Notes: a model not told the origin generated them from the letters alone. Positions 23,513 to 35,298 are shown, counted from the stretch's first letter. The stretch is DNA of 64,000 bases from Pachypanchax playfairii (GCA_006937955.1 SSNP01000092.1:568843-632842), one strand, 5' to 3'. Program-made: numbers and translations.

Positions 23513-26500
23513 CACTCGCATCTCCACAACAATTTATAAACCTAATATACAATAATAACATTAATATGTTTGAACTGAAATAAAACTGAATTGAAAATCT
23601 ATTCAGATACAATTTCTAAAACATTCTCATTTATAAGGTTTAAGCACATACCAAAGTCTGAAAGAGCGAGAGAGAGAGAGAGAGAACCTTTCATAGAGTG
23701 TGATGTGACTGTGTGAGAGCAGAAAAATCACTGATGTTATCTTCAGGTAAACTCTCAGTGTGTATGTTATACTGAATAAGGCTCTTAGTTCCACCATGAA
23801 GCTCAACAGGAGGAACAACTCAAAGCTGTGAACACAAACATCACACTTCAGTTTGATTGTTTAAACACTATCTGATACACTGATCCGCATGTTAAAGTTT
23901 AACTCTACACTCTATTCAACACTGATTTTCAATAATTGTATGACTGTTTTGCAGTTTTGTTCAACAACCTTTATAAACACTAAACTTCCACAGATAGATC
24001 TTTTGTTTTTTTGTAATCTAACAGTGTCTGATCTATAACCACTGATCAGCAAACACCTTTGTGTTAGAACAACTGACTCAGCAGGCAAAAACACAAGTCA
24101 TGTCAAGATTAACATGTCTAATTATTATCAGCCCATTCTGTTTATACCACAGTTTAGTCACAAATAAGAGCTGTAGGTTACAACAGTCACGGATGTCTTC
24201 ATGATATCACACCTTTATGCTGTTTCTGTTGCTTTTATTCTAACTTACTATTAAAACCTGCAAGTTTATCCTGAAAATAAACAATCAGATAAGTTTGCAT
24301 CATCAGCAGAAAAAAACCTGCATCTGTAGTTACAGAGTCTAAATCTTTCAGTCTTCATTGTCATGGCTTACGTACATAATCTCAAGAATGTGATTAATTA
24401 AGATTATTAGCTACTGCCCATCAGAAGCCTGTGTAGGTGAAACAGAGGTTAAATATGATATAATATACAGCTGTGTTTCTTATCCACATTCAGCTCCTGA
24501 TGGTTGTTGTTGACCTGCTGCATATGGTTTTATGTCAGATGTCCTGTAATAAGGTTACTGTGAAACTTTATAATGTGACGTGTTATTGCGAGTAACAGTA
24601 TTATTAGTGGAGAATGTGATAGAGCTGCATTTAAGACCACGGATTTTAATTAGACATTCGAAGTTCAAATACTCTGATACTTTAATGAGTTCACTCAGAT
24701 AACTCCTACAGCCAGCACAGCTAAGCAACACCAACAAAAAAATTATCATAAAAGTATCTGATTGGCAGATATGTGATACTAAATTACTTGAAACGGTAGA
24801 AGAATCTAAACTTGTAAAAAAAGAGCAACACCAGAGTTAAATAAACTCTAGATGGAGGTCCATTAAATTTCACTGAACACTGAGCTGAAAAACAGTGAGG
24901 TTAAATTTGAAATTCATTAAATTTGAAAGTCTCACGTTGGAACATTAAAACTCTGAACTGATAATCCTAAACTCTCATAAGATGGTGACTCCGTGAGTGT
25001 ACCTGTTAGCTCCACCTCCTACCTAACATCTACAGTTCATAAGCTTATTCATACAGTATTTCCTCTCCACTACTGGCATGTGACTTAGACAAATAAGCTG
25101 CTTCCTTATATGGTTATTAAATGATAGTGGTTTTAGTTGTAGGGCCCTTTGTCTTATGGCAGTTGAGCGAACACTGAATGAACATCCTTCCAGTACAGGG
25201 CTGATCCTGTCCAGGTGGCAATTGCATAACAATCTTCTGAATTCTCATGAGCATAACTTTAGTTGACTGCATAACTAAAGGGATGGGTCAGGGGAAAAAA
25301 AGTAAAGTTTAAAACCAAGTCTTAAAGGTCCTACAAAATCCAACATGTTTTATATGAGAGCTAAAGGACTAATCCTGGTCAAAAAACGAAGAACATCATG
25401 AAAACCCCTCATCATCCTCTTCACAACATAGTAACTCAACAACAGAGAGTCTTCAGTCAGAGGCTTCTTCAGATCAACACAGACCCAAAAAAAAGTTTGA
25501 AACTTTTAACTCCAAAATTGTCAAACTAACACTTTCTTATTTGGACACATACAGACACTGAGAGTGTTGGAATCATTGATCTTATTCATATTTATCTGTG
25601 TTGCTGTGTCTTTCTGCCCACATGTTTGAGTGTGAACTTTTAGAATAAAAAAGAAAGAAACGTTTATGATAGTACAGTTTATGATAGTTATGACAGTAAT
25701 ACAGACCAAATCAAATCAAATCGATAATCTTTGTTTAAAGGTTGATGAGCATCTTGTGTTGGAACAAAGACTTTTTAGTGTTAAGGGATATTCTTTTTTT
25801 TTTTTTTTAAGATAAATTCAAATCTTTTGTGGCACTTTGATTATGTTAGCTTGTTTCAGCAAAGCATCATTACAGGATCTTACCATCTCAAGGTGATCTT
25901 ACCCAAAAGCCTTGCACAAAGACATAATCATAAAAGGTTTAGTATAATATAGATCAAATCTCCTTTAGTGTGGGTCACTGACCCAAACTGTATCGGCTCT
26001 TTCCAACCTTAATAGTCAGTTCTTCTGGAAGCATAATGTTTGGATTGGTTGGGAAATATATTGGCAATAAAGAGACAAAAGGGATGTCATAAACGTTGAT
26101 TAAAGCTCTGGTTAAAAGACAGAGGCGGAGAGGCTTTGAGTTATGAGGGCTTTTCAGACTGCGTTATTGTTTCAGTGACAGAGCTCTTAGTGTGTCTGGT
26201 GGAGTGGTCGCAGGCCAGTGGTAAACATTTCTCAATGCGTGAGGAGTCATTAATCCCCACAGAGTCAGGGATGGCTTCACTTCTACCAGCGTCTGTGGCT
26301 CAAGAAATCACAGCCCAGTTGGCACCAGCAGGTCTCACAGCACCCTGGCACAAAACGTTCCAACTCCAGAGAGTTTAGATCTCATCTAATGCAGTTAAAG
26401 ATAGAGGTTACAGAAAAACATTAATATCACGTGTCTGGACGTTGAGTTTATCTGTGCAGCTAAAATTTGATGAGGTACGTCAGGTCTGCCAGCTAAGAGA

Positions 26501-26957
26501 TCTTTTTAGTTTATTTTGAAAGATCCAAGATGCGGACTTGTTTTATCTCAAAACAATATCTAAATTATCTAAAAAAATGTGTGATGTTTTCACAAAGAAA
26601 TTGTAGATATATGTTGAAGACTAAAGTCTGTTAAATGCTTGTCTTAGCTTACTGTCAGGAGTTATACTGTAGTTGAAATTTGCTTTAAAGTGGCTACTGT
26701 AATTTTTTAAATAATTCTGCCTGGAGATTGGTCATTTATTATGCTTTTGTTTTTATTTTGTTAATAAATCAAGAAGCAACATCCAATGTTTATAGGACAG
26801 TGCGGAGTTGTCAGTTTGGAAGGGGGTTTGGTGACCCGCCCGGCTGTGTCCATCCGTCCACCCTTATATGTTTCAAGGCGTGCTTGTATTCGTAAACCCC
26901 GCCCTGCTCGCGCGCCGCCTACCAGCGGACCGCAATGATTTAGAAGTTCAGGAATCC

Positions 26958-26985
26958 CACGTGACGTCACCCAAGGGTGACGTTA
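26958..26985 (+). promoter_or_regulatory. creb5 promoter: E-box/CRE composite plus second CRE-like site
   Basis: CACGTGACGTCAC at 26958-26970 contains an E-box (CACGTG) overlapping a perfect palindromic cAMP response element TGACGTCA (26962-26969). A second variant site TGACGTTA lies 9 nt further on (26978-26985). CREB/ATF factors bind the palindrome; the encoded CREB5 belongs to this class, so feedback control is possible (inference). The pair lies 110-140 nt upstream of the predicted start codon. Confidence 0.8.
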
Positions 26986-26993
26986 TGGTTCTC

Positions 26994-27026
26994 TAAATAG
27001 ATCGTATTGTAATCTTTTCTCAGTCC
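26994..27026 (+). promoter_or_regulatory. creb5 core promoter: TATA-like box and Inr
   Basis: TAAATAG at 26994-27000 is a TATA-like box. TCAGTCC at 27020-27026 matches the initiator consensus with its A at 27022, a spacing of 28 nt from the start of the TATA-like box, which is ideal. Transcription would start about 75 nt upstream of the predicted ATG. This is a sequence-pattern prediction only. Confidence 0.5.
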
Positions 27027-27096
27027 AACGTGGTTTCATCTGCGAGACTGCTTCACATTTTCTGCACTTGTTTGGTAAGTTGAAAGCCTTGCCACC

Positions 27097-27126
27097 ATGC
27101 AGACCCTCATGCACGAGCCTCTGCAG
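27097..27126 (+). CDS. creb5: creb5 coding exon 1 (predicted N-terminus)
   Basis: A short first coding exon predicted from three signals: a perfect Kozak context (GCCACC before the ATG, position 27097), an open frame MQTLMHEPLQ, and a CAG|GTTTGT donor. It ends in phase 0, matching the next acceptor, so the joined protein reads MQTLMHEPLQ-FYETLARG into the zinc finger. Human CREB5 instead begins with a short MIYEESK-type leader before MNLEQER; the shared Y-E hints that the junction is equivalent. An alternative GTAAGT donor at 27075, upstream of this ATG, would skip it; translation could then start at the ATG at 31218. Transcript data would settle this. Confidence 0.68.
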
Positions 27127-30100
27127 GTTTGTTGACTTTGTTTAAAACGATTTTACCTCTTTCCTTCTCCTCCTTTTTTCATGCAACAGCTTGTTTTGTT
27201 CTTCGCTTCAGCAGCCATGAAGTAGATTATGGTTTTCCCCTCTTCTTCTTGATCGCAACTTTTGCAGCTTAAAGAGGAACAGTCCGGTGTCGAGTTTTGT
27301 TTGAGTGGACGCATTGTCATGTCACTCCCGTGTTGGTGTGCTGGTTTATGTATCTGTTGTTGGAGTTGAACGCGGAGTCAAGTGCGGCTGCAGCTCGCGG
27401 TCTGTCAGGTCGCAGCGCGCGCAGTTCTGCAGGAATCATCTCAGGACACTTCGAAGGCTCGATGCAAGGGATTGTTTTTATAGAGCTGCATGTTAGTTTT
27501 ACTCGTCTCTTAAGTTTCTCAGCTTCAAGAGTCTTATCCGAACACCCCCTCCCCCGTCCCCCCCTCACTACAGCAGCGCCTGTCCCGTTTGGGGATAAGC
27601 GGAGCCGGTGTTCGTCCCGGACTCTGCGCGCTGCCGATCCGCTGGAAAACGACGATCCACCGCCGCTTCTAATGTTATGGCACTTATAAAAAAACAACAA
27701 AATGCTTCTGCCTCTATTAAATGTATGTTTCCTTCTTTTTTTCACCCCCCTCGAACAGCAATGTGAGGAACATTACGTCATTCTGCAGGCACAGTCGATA
27801 TGGGCCAGTTTGATTAACCGCTGAGATGTTGAGGTTCTACTTTCAGGAAGGTTGTGCTGACGAGGCGTGCTGCTGCTTTGTGGCCTGAAAGAAAGAAACA
27901 CGCTTTAATTATTTGATTGCTTTTCGGCCGCTTTCATTACGTTTATGTGACAGCGCTGTCAATAACCACTTTTCTTTCATCCACCCTTTAATTATTGTCT
28001 ATAAGCGTCCAGTTTTATTATTTCTCATTTGATTTGCTGCATTAATAACATCTGAAAAATAAGCCCGATGATGAAATCAGAGACCAGATTAAGTTTTCTT
28101 GATCTTTTGATATTGATTATTAACAACACAACTGATGTTGATTGAATTCTTTGGGTTTTGTGTTCATGGGAAGAGCTGTTTACTAAATATTTCTCTTGTT
28201 TTCAGTTAGAGTTTAATGTCAAGTATTATAAATCAGCTTTTAATTTGTAAACAAAAAAAAGTGAAAAGTACTGTTAAATCTGAGCAGTTACTTCAATATA
28301 AATCAAAGACAGTGAAGTCACTTGTTGGATAACTTGTTTTAATTAGTGACCTTGGATCAGATTCTTTCCATATTTTTACACAGGCCTGATTGCAGTCTCG
28401 TGCCTGATTGCAGCAGTGAAATGTGAGCCGAAGTTTATTTGTTGATGGTTGTTCCTCAGATTGTGCTCGTGTAACAAAAGGAGAAAAATGACAAGAATCT
28501 TACTCACACAGTCCGATCAACAGTTCAGCCACAGAACTCTTGTTTCTTATACCAAACTTTCTAAAACTGAATGAGTTTAATGAGTGGTGATAGTGCAGTG
28601 GCTTTCTTGTACATGATGTGGAAGGGACTGTTATGTAGAACTTGACCTCACAGGGGTCTTTTGTCAAACATTCAGCTGAAGATGGTCACGTTCTCTACCA
28701 GAGGAATCGCCTTAATCCTGTCTTGAACTTGTGCTGTCAAAAGCCAAGATTATTAGAAGCTATAGATGTGAATCGCTCTGCATGTTTGTACCTGTTTTAC
28801 TCCCTTGTGCTTTTGCACCTCTTTTCTTCACGACCATGTTTAAATTCAAATGCATGGTCCACCTGGAGAATTCCTCCAAAGTTCCTCTTGAAATCGAATG
28901 CTGGACTCTAAATCCTTCTGCTCGCACACATCAGGATGTAGTTAACATGAAGTGTAACTAATGTCCTTTGCTAAACTAAAACATCTATATTAAAAATTGA
29001 GCCAAGTGCCCTTTTCCAGGGAAAGGGCGTCAAGTTCTGATAATTTGAAGTGTGAAAGCAATTGTATTATTCACAGAGGCATTTACAAAACGAATGGTTG
29101 AGTTTTATGCATCATATGGTTTGAATTTCCTGGTAAGTGTGCAGAAATGATCAAAATCCAATTTTAGAAACGAGAAAAGGAAGAAAGAGTGTATAGTTTT
29201 CATGGAAGTATTTTCTTTCATTTCATGAACACCCTGTCATTTTCTTATTTAATTTTAAGTTGAAAATGAGATAAAGTCACTCAGATCCAGTGAATGATGA
29301 ACCGACTTCAGGAGGAACAGCTGAAACATTTTCAATGAAAAAGTGACAGAAATGCATGGATAAGTAGCTTGGAGGCAGGAATTGCTGCTGCCATCATGTG
29401 TTTAGTTTGGGTCGAGGGTTTGTGTCATGTTTGTTGTGTCAAAGGAGACGGGTGAGTTTTTTCGAGAGCCTGCAGAATCTGAGTGATCTGGGGAAAGAAA
29501 AAGAGACCAGGACTCCTCGCTCTCTGACAGAGAGACCCTGTCCAGACCTTGTTCCACAGGCTCAGTCATGGAGCACAGCTTGTTAGGAAAACACCACTGC
29601 TTAACATAACACTATATTAGAGTGTTTTGACTGCTCTTGAGGAAATAGTCTGCACCCATGGAAAAAAAAAAAAAAAGGCGTTCATGCTCAGTGTTTGAAA
29701 GGTGAATATTTTGCAGTTCTTGTCAATTTTGGCAAGTTGGGATGAAAAAAGTGATTAAAAAGTGTAAAAAACATGAGAGTTATTAACAGCACAGAAATCC
29801 TATGTTCAATATGAATAATTATATGTCAGACTACACAAAGTGTTATTTTTTAATGTTGTCGTGTCACTGAGAGAAAAAAGTCTGAAAACTTTAATGTTGT
29901 CTGTTTTCCTTTGGCTCTTTGTTTAGCTTTTAGTCTGAAGTGTCATAAAAAAGTGTTTATGTGTTTCTGTCCTTTTCCAAAATCAACAAGACACACATGG
30001 TTTAAAATGTGGACTAAAGTGGAATCTGGCCAGTTTATAACTGATCTCTGTAGGTCCGCAAGCCCTTTTTATACATCAAACCTTACGGTACATCACTAAC

Positions 30101-31193
30101 TTTAGTTCAAGTTAAAAACAGAGAGATCGGCCTGCTCGATATGATCTAAGTGCTAGTTGAGTTACAAAGTGGCCCTTAAGTTCTGTTCCTATCAGAGAGG
30201 GATAATAATGATAATAACAATAACAACAACAATCTTTTACACTCATGAATCTGGAATGTGCAGCACACCTGCTTTATACTTGAGGTTATCATGCTACAAA
30301 TGAAAGTTGGAAACATTGAGATGTTTAATGAACTCTGATATGATCAAAAAGTGACATAAACATTTATCTGTGTTTAAAGCTGTTTAAACTTAAATATTCT
30401 AGCATTTTCATTAAAGGAAAATAAACAAATCAAGATTTACGCCAAGAAATCCCAGACTGAAATACGATTCTATTTAATAGAATTTTATTGTTGTTTTTTT
30501 GTATTTAATAGAGCAGATTTAGCATTCAAAAAGGAACGAGCGTCGCTTTGAAACAACTTTTTCCTGCACACTACCAAATGACTTCATAGCTCATGTTTAA
30601 GCATTCTGATTGAGATAATGTTTAGTTTAAAAGCTAACCTTTGAATCTTCAAATGCGAGAAGAGGTCTGATGATGTATGTGACTGAACAGCAGAGCGGTA
30701 CCTTTATTTCAAGTCTTGCTTTTTAGATCAAATAAATTTCATATTTTGCTTATTCTCAACTGCTTTGCCAGTGTTTCCTTTCTGGTCTTTCAATCTTTAA
30801 AAAATATCAAAGCTAAACCAGTTAAAGTAATTAAAATAAAAAATAAACTAAAAAAAAAAATTGGACTGAATTAAAGAATGAGCACTTATTTATTCCCAGC
30901 AGTTTCAGTATTATTCTGCTGTTGTCCTAGGCAGGGAATTTTCTTACATTATTCTATAATTTAGTCTAAAAAAACAACAACAATGTATCTTTTTGGAGGC
31001 TTTTAGATTTTTTTAAAAGATTTTTTTCTTGTTGCTATTGTTTTTGGATTCCAGATCAGCAGTGAGGTGAATAGTTGCAAGTGGCAACACAGTTGTCGTT
31101 GATGCACGTTGTGTATTTTTTGCTGCTAAGGTACTACCAAAGACATTGAAGTTCCTCTTTCTGCTCTTCTTCTTCTGTTTCCTTGTTTTGTAG
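27127..31193 (+). other. creb5 intron 1
   Basis: A 4.1 kb intron: a CpG-rich start, then AT-rich sequence without a recognised repeat. The pyrimidine-rich tract before the acceptor at 31193 (CTCTTTCTGCTCTTCTTCTT) is strong. Confidence 0.75.
27370..27665. promoter_or_regulatory. CpG-rich block at the start of creb5 intron 1
   Basis: This stretch is clearly enriched in CG dinucleotides relative to the AT-rich intron (for example around 27371-27425 and 27595-27660). It lies just after the first exon and probably belongs to the same promoter CpG island, continuing the CpG-rich segment around 26830-26970. The long open frames in it, on both strands, follow from composition and show no protein similarity I recognise. 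Confidence 0.5.
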
Positions 31194-31271
31194 TTTTATG
31201 AGACGTTGGCCAGAGGGATGAATTCAGACCAGGACCGGCTGTTTGTGTGCAATGCTCCTGGCTGTTCTCAG
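31194..31271 (+). CDS. creb5: creb5 coding exon 2 (start of N-terminal zinc finger)
   Basis: 26 codons from acceptor TTTTGTAG to donor GTGAGG, phase 0 in and out, residues 11-36 of the predicted protein. It reads FYETLARGMNSDQDRLFVCN and ends APGCSQ. Cys29 and Cys34 are the first two ligands of the atypical N-terminal C2H2 finger shared by ATF2, ATF7 and CREB5, which regulates the transactivation domain. The MNSDQDR segment replaces MNLEQER of the mammalian protein. The internal ATG at 31218 is a plausible alternative start. Confidence 0.93.
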
Positions 31272-32816
31272 GTGAGGCTATGCACAGAAGTGATTCAGGC
31301 TACTTTTTTACATATTTTTAGTCCAGTCCTGTTACAGCATCTCATGCAGAGTGTTTATGAAAAAACAACAACAACAACAAAACAAGAAGATCAGGCCTAA
31401 AAGCTAAATAAAGCAAACAAACACTGTCTTGAGGCCACTTCCTTAAGAAATAGGAACTCATCAAAGACCTGAAACAGGACCAGAGACATGCAGCATGCTT
31501 CAGTTTATCATCAACAGTATGAAAAGATTTTTTGGTGGTGCTAAAATAAAACTCAACCTGTCACAGTGTGTTGTCTTCTACACAAATGCAGCAAGTAGAA
31601 AAAATAAGTTTAAAATAAGTTTGCCACTTTTAAATCACATTATTGTTAAGTCGTTTGTGTAGATCATTGACCATAGATTATTAAAACACCATCTTCTGCT
31701 GTGAGACCCTGTTTAATTGTGCTGCATGTTGTATTTTTGGAGTCAGAGAAGAGAAAAGAGGCTTAAAGAGGCCCTTCCATTAAAACCATTTTTCTGAGGT
31801 TTCTGTTGAATATTTTAGCTCCACAGGTGTTCTTACCTTCATACTGGGCGTGAAAACAGGTCAACAACTTCTCTTTCAGTTTTTATCTCTCAAACTACGC
31901 AGGTGGAGATAAAACCCGAGTTCTCCCGAGTCCAAACGGCCGGTATCTGTTTCATTACAACTCCTTTGTTCGTTAGTATTCATCAGCTCCCGCAGTTGAA
32001 ACCACGCCTAGCATGCTGCTGGCTAAAAGCTGTAGCATAAGATGTAGCAAACAGTATTCTTTGCTCTCATAGGCTAGTTTGTTAGCCAATCAGAGTCCAG
32101 CAAATTCGAACAATGAATATGAACGAGCTGCTGACGATGCAGCCTGACGGAAAGAGCCGGAACCACCCGAATTTTAACGCAGACAGATTGAAAAGTCTGT
32201 TAATCAGTGTTTCCTGACGTTTTTTAGATATAAAATGTTTCATATTACTGGTTAATACTTAAGAAATAACCACAAAGTCCTGAAATTTGTATGAAATGGC
32301 CTCTTTAAAGTCCAGTTCACTGTTCTGTACACAATAATAATGTTTTGTTTTTATGCTCAAAATAACTAATAAAAGATAAATATTTAAGAAAATGTTATTT
32401 TCAAACATGCAGCAGCAAGAGAAGAATCAATGACTCAATAAGATTCAACACCTGAGAAAAAATGATCTGAGTTAAGGCAGGAAAATCTCCCATTTATTTT
32501 TAGTCAAATCAATGGTACGGGTTCATCTTCTGAGTTTAAAGAGCCTTTTTTTATAGCTTGAAGGATTCTTATCAGAGTTAAGTGGCTTAACAGAAAAAAA
32601 AAACATTCCTCTGAGGATGTTAAGACATAGAACTGAAAACTGGTGAACAAAGCCACAAAAGTCCAAAGAATTATGTTGAAAGATATTCAAAAGAAAGTCA
32701 CAAGAAAGTCTGTCTCTTTGGAAAGAAAACATAAAGAAATCAGGGATGACTCAAGACTTTTACACAGCTACATACATACATCCTTTATAAACCTCTTATT
32801 TTTACCATCTGAACAG
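31272..32816 (+). other. creb5 intron 2
   Basis: A 1.5 kb intron, a third of it MITE copy 5. The rest is AT-rich and holds nothing else I recognise. Confidence 0.8.
31763..32308 (+). mobile_element. TTAA-flanked MITE, copy 5
   Basis: Copy of the same family inside creb5 intron 2, with TTAA at 31763-31766 and 32305-32308. It is slightly shorter, having a small deletion around the AAACAG core. It is the only copy I found on the creb5 side of the window. Confidence 0.85.
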
Positions 32817-32910
32817 CGATTCCCCACGGAAGACCACCTGATGATCCATCGACACAAACACGAGATGACCCTTAAGTTTCCCGCCATAAAGAACGACAAC
32901 ATGTTATCAG
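32817..32910 (+). CDS. creb5: creb5 coding exon 3 (end of zinc finger)
   Basis: 94 nt from acceptor GAACAG to donor GTGAGT, phase 0 in and phase 1 out. It encodes RFPTEDHLMIHRHKHEMTLK followed by FPAIKNDNMLS. His47 and His51 complete the finger (C29-X4-C34-X12-H47-X3-H51). This is nearly identical to human CREB5 (RFPTEDHLMIHRHKHEMTLK, FPSIKTDNMLS). Reading past the donor loses similarity at once. Confidence 0.97.
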
Positions 32911-33189
32911 GTGAGTTATTCCAGCATCACTGCAGATTCCTCAGCTACAAGAGTGGAGCAGGTTTCCAGATTGTGTGACTCATGCACACACACTTGTCTG
33001 TCATTAGAAACCTTCATGGCAAATCCTGCACAAGCTGTTTACAGTAATGTAAATCATATGTTACGTTAGCCCTCGGCTCACTTCCATTCAGGCTAACCAT
33101 GTGTGCAAACTTTAGCAGGAGATGGAGACGCTGACGTATGAGAGGATAAATCAGCATTTTGTGCTTCCTGTCTGCTTAGTGGTCTAAAG

Positions 33190-33932
33190 TACACTCACCT
33201 GCCACTTTATTAGGTACATCTTGTTAGTACTAAGTTGGACCCCCTTTTGACTTCAGAGCGGAATAATTTCTTTGTGGCGTCGATCCGACGAGGTGTGGGA
33301 AACATTTCTCAGAAGTTTTAGTCTATATTTGCACGATAGTGTCACGCTGCTGATATGTAAACTGTAAATTGGTGGGATGGAGATCTGTCGACCTGTTTGG
33401 GATGATTTGAGCATCATCACCATCTAAAGGTCACAGATGAAGTCCAGACTCATCTGGACATCATTTTCCAGTCTGTTCCTGTCCAACTTTGATGCGTGTG
33501 CGAACTGTAGCCTCAGTTTCCTGTTCCTAACTGACAATAGGGACACCTGGTGGGATGTTCTGCTGCTGTAACCATCTGCGTCAAGGATCAGTGTGTTCAG
33601 AGATGATATTCTGTTTGGAACAAGGAGTCATCTGAGCTACTGTCAGCTAGTCTGACCATTTCCTGTGACCTCTGACAGCAACTGTGTATTTTTGTTTTTG
33701 CTTTTTCTTATTCTGAGAGATGTTTCTGTGTGTGAAAACACTCAGACCAACGCACCGTGTCCAGACTCACTTAAATTATCTTTTGCCTTCATTCTGATCC
33801 TCAGTTTGAACTTCAGTGAGTCATCTTTAGATGCCCAAATGCATTGAGTTGCTGTGGTGTGATTGGTTGATTAATTACTTGTGTTAACGAGCAATTGAAC
33901 AGGTGTATCTAAAAACATAGCTGGTGAGTGTA
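33190..33932 (-). mobile_element. Internally deleted Tc1/mariner-like transposon
   Basis: The left end TA-CACTCACCTGCCACTTTATTAGG and the right end (GGTGAGTG-TA at 33923-33932, preceded by CAGGTGTATCT) are the terminal repeats of a very common fish Tc1-like element; the right end is degraded. TA lies on both sides, the target duplication of this superfamily. Inside are antisense pieces of the transposase gene (TTGGACCCCCTTTTGACTTC near 33235; GTAGCCTCAGTTTCCTGTTC near 33507). At about 740 bp it is shorter than a full copy and has frame breaks, so it is non-autonomous. Confidence 0.8.
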
Positions 33933-33941
33933 CATGTAGAG

Positions 33942-34165
33942 CAGAGGGGTCAAACTCCAGTCCTCGAGGGCTGCTATCCTGCAGGTTTTACATGTTTCTC
34001 TGCTTCAGCACACCTGGTTTAGATGCACAGGTCATTAACAGGTCTCTACAGAACTTACTGAGATGATGAGGATGTAATTAAATAATTTCAATCAGGTGTG
34101 CTGAAGCTGAAAAACATGTAAAACAGTAGGATAGTGGCCCTCGAGGACTAGAGTTGATGCCCCTG
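33942..34165. mobile_element. hAT-type MITE, 224 bp
   Basis: Terminal inverted repeats: left CAGAGGGGTCAAACTCCAGT followed by CCTCGAGGGC, right GCCCTCGAGGACTAGAGTTG followed by ATGCCCCTG. The flanks are ATGTAGAG (33934-33941) and TTGTAGAG (34166-34173), which match at 7 of 8 positions; this is an 8 bp duplication as hAT elements make. It has no coding capacity. It sits only 9 nt from the Tc1-like element. Confidence 0.85.
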
Positions 34166-35298
34166 TTGTAGAGTCTAGTGGTTCAACAGAAGCCTGTTAA
34201 TCAGCCATCAATTTAAATCAGGTGTGTGTAACGGGGGTCCTGAGGACTGGAACTGAAACACACAGTCTTAGAAGGTTAAATCACTGCAGCCAAACAAGAC
34301 TGGAACTTTTTTATTATAAACAATGTTTGAAAACACTGATTCTCCGACGTATATGCTGATCTCAGGAGGAAATACTCAATAGATTATTTTTCCCAGTAAT
34401 TACAGCTCAAGTCACACACAGTAACATGATTTATTTTGTTTTCACTGACTCATATCCTTAACTAAAACTGATACCTCTATTCAATACACCTTCAGGTAAA
34501 ATGAAAGAAAGATCAGAGTAAAACTGTCTTGTTGAAAATTTGAGTAAATCTCCAGTCGGGCCGTAATGGATAAACAGACTAAGAAATCTGCTTTTAGCCT
34601 TCGAAACGTGTAAAAAATCACTTTCAACTGTGTGCAACCTGATATGTGAGCAACCCCCCATGACGCTGAGGTTGAATGCTGCTGCTTGTCTGAGCTCAAC
34701 AAACGAGACCCCCTCTCAGAAGGTGGAATCTGTTTTTTGTCAGCAAATAAATGGGGCTGTCAAAGGAGCATCTCCCTTTCACTGACGAAATGGAAGTAAC
34801 GCTTTTATAAAAACTTTAAAATGTGAGAGAAATTTACATTTTGTACAGTTTTAGGCGGATCTGCTTTGCATGTATTTTTGATTTTTTTTTTTGGAAAATG
34901 TTCTTACATTATTAGCCTATTTAAAATATGTAAATAAAATACAATAAAATATTTAAAATGACTGATATCAGTGCAAGTATATTTGCAGACTGGCATTTGT
35001 AAAATTGTCTTGTCTTAGGCTTTTTATCGAAATAAATTATTTTTATTAATTTCTTGATGTTTTCATTAACAAATGACAGTATCATTGGCTGTGACTTCCA
35101 GATAAAAAATATTATTTTTTTGGGATGAATATTATTATTTTTATTATTATTTTGTATTCTTAATGTTATTTATAAATAATCAAATGAAATAAAATAATGC
35201 TGATTTATTCCTTTTACTTTCTCCAAGGAAAAAAAAACCCTTAACAATACAAATCCTAAAGAGACTTAATCACTGACAAAATCTTCTTTAATTTCCAG

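Larger units (their letters stand above)
18574..26957. other. Intergenic region between jazf1 and creb5
   Basis: About 8.4 kb separating two divergent genes. It contains the three transposable-element coding remnants and the CCATCCGTC-type array listed separately. The stretches 19650-20360, 22040-22930 and 23520-26950 are AT-rich with no gene I can support. Short open frames there (for example on the minus strand at 25023-25232) show no recognisable protein. A poly-T run lies near 25795-25808. Confidence 0.75.
32911..35298 (+). other. creb5 intron 3
   Basis: Intron of 2.4 kb with the Tc1-like and hAT-like elements side by side. A degraded fragment resembling the end of another hAT MITE follows near 34190-34262. 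The remainder is AT-rich, especially 34860-35220. Confidence 0.8.

Noticed and set aside
27297..27745. Open frames of 130 and 142 codons on both strands after creb5 exon 1
   Set aside because: They lie in a CpG-rich intron start, overlap each other, and have no recognisable domain or splice sites.
31206..31400. 64-codon frame starting at TTG and running past the exon donor
   Set aside because: The first part is creb5 exon 2; after the GTGAGG donor the sequence is intron, so the frame was cut at 31271.
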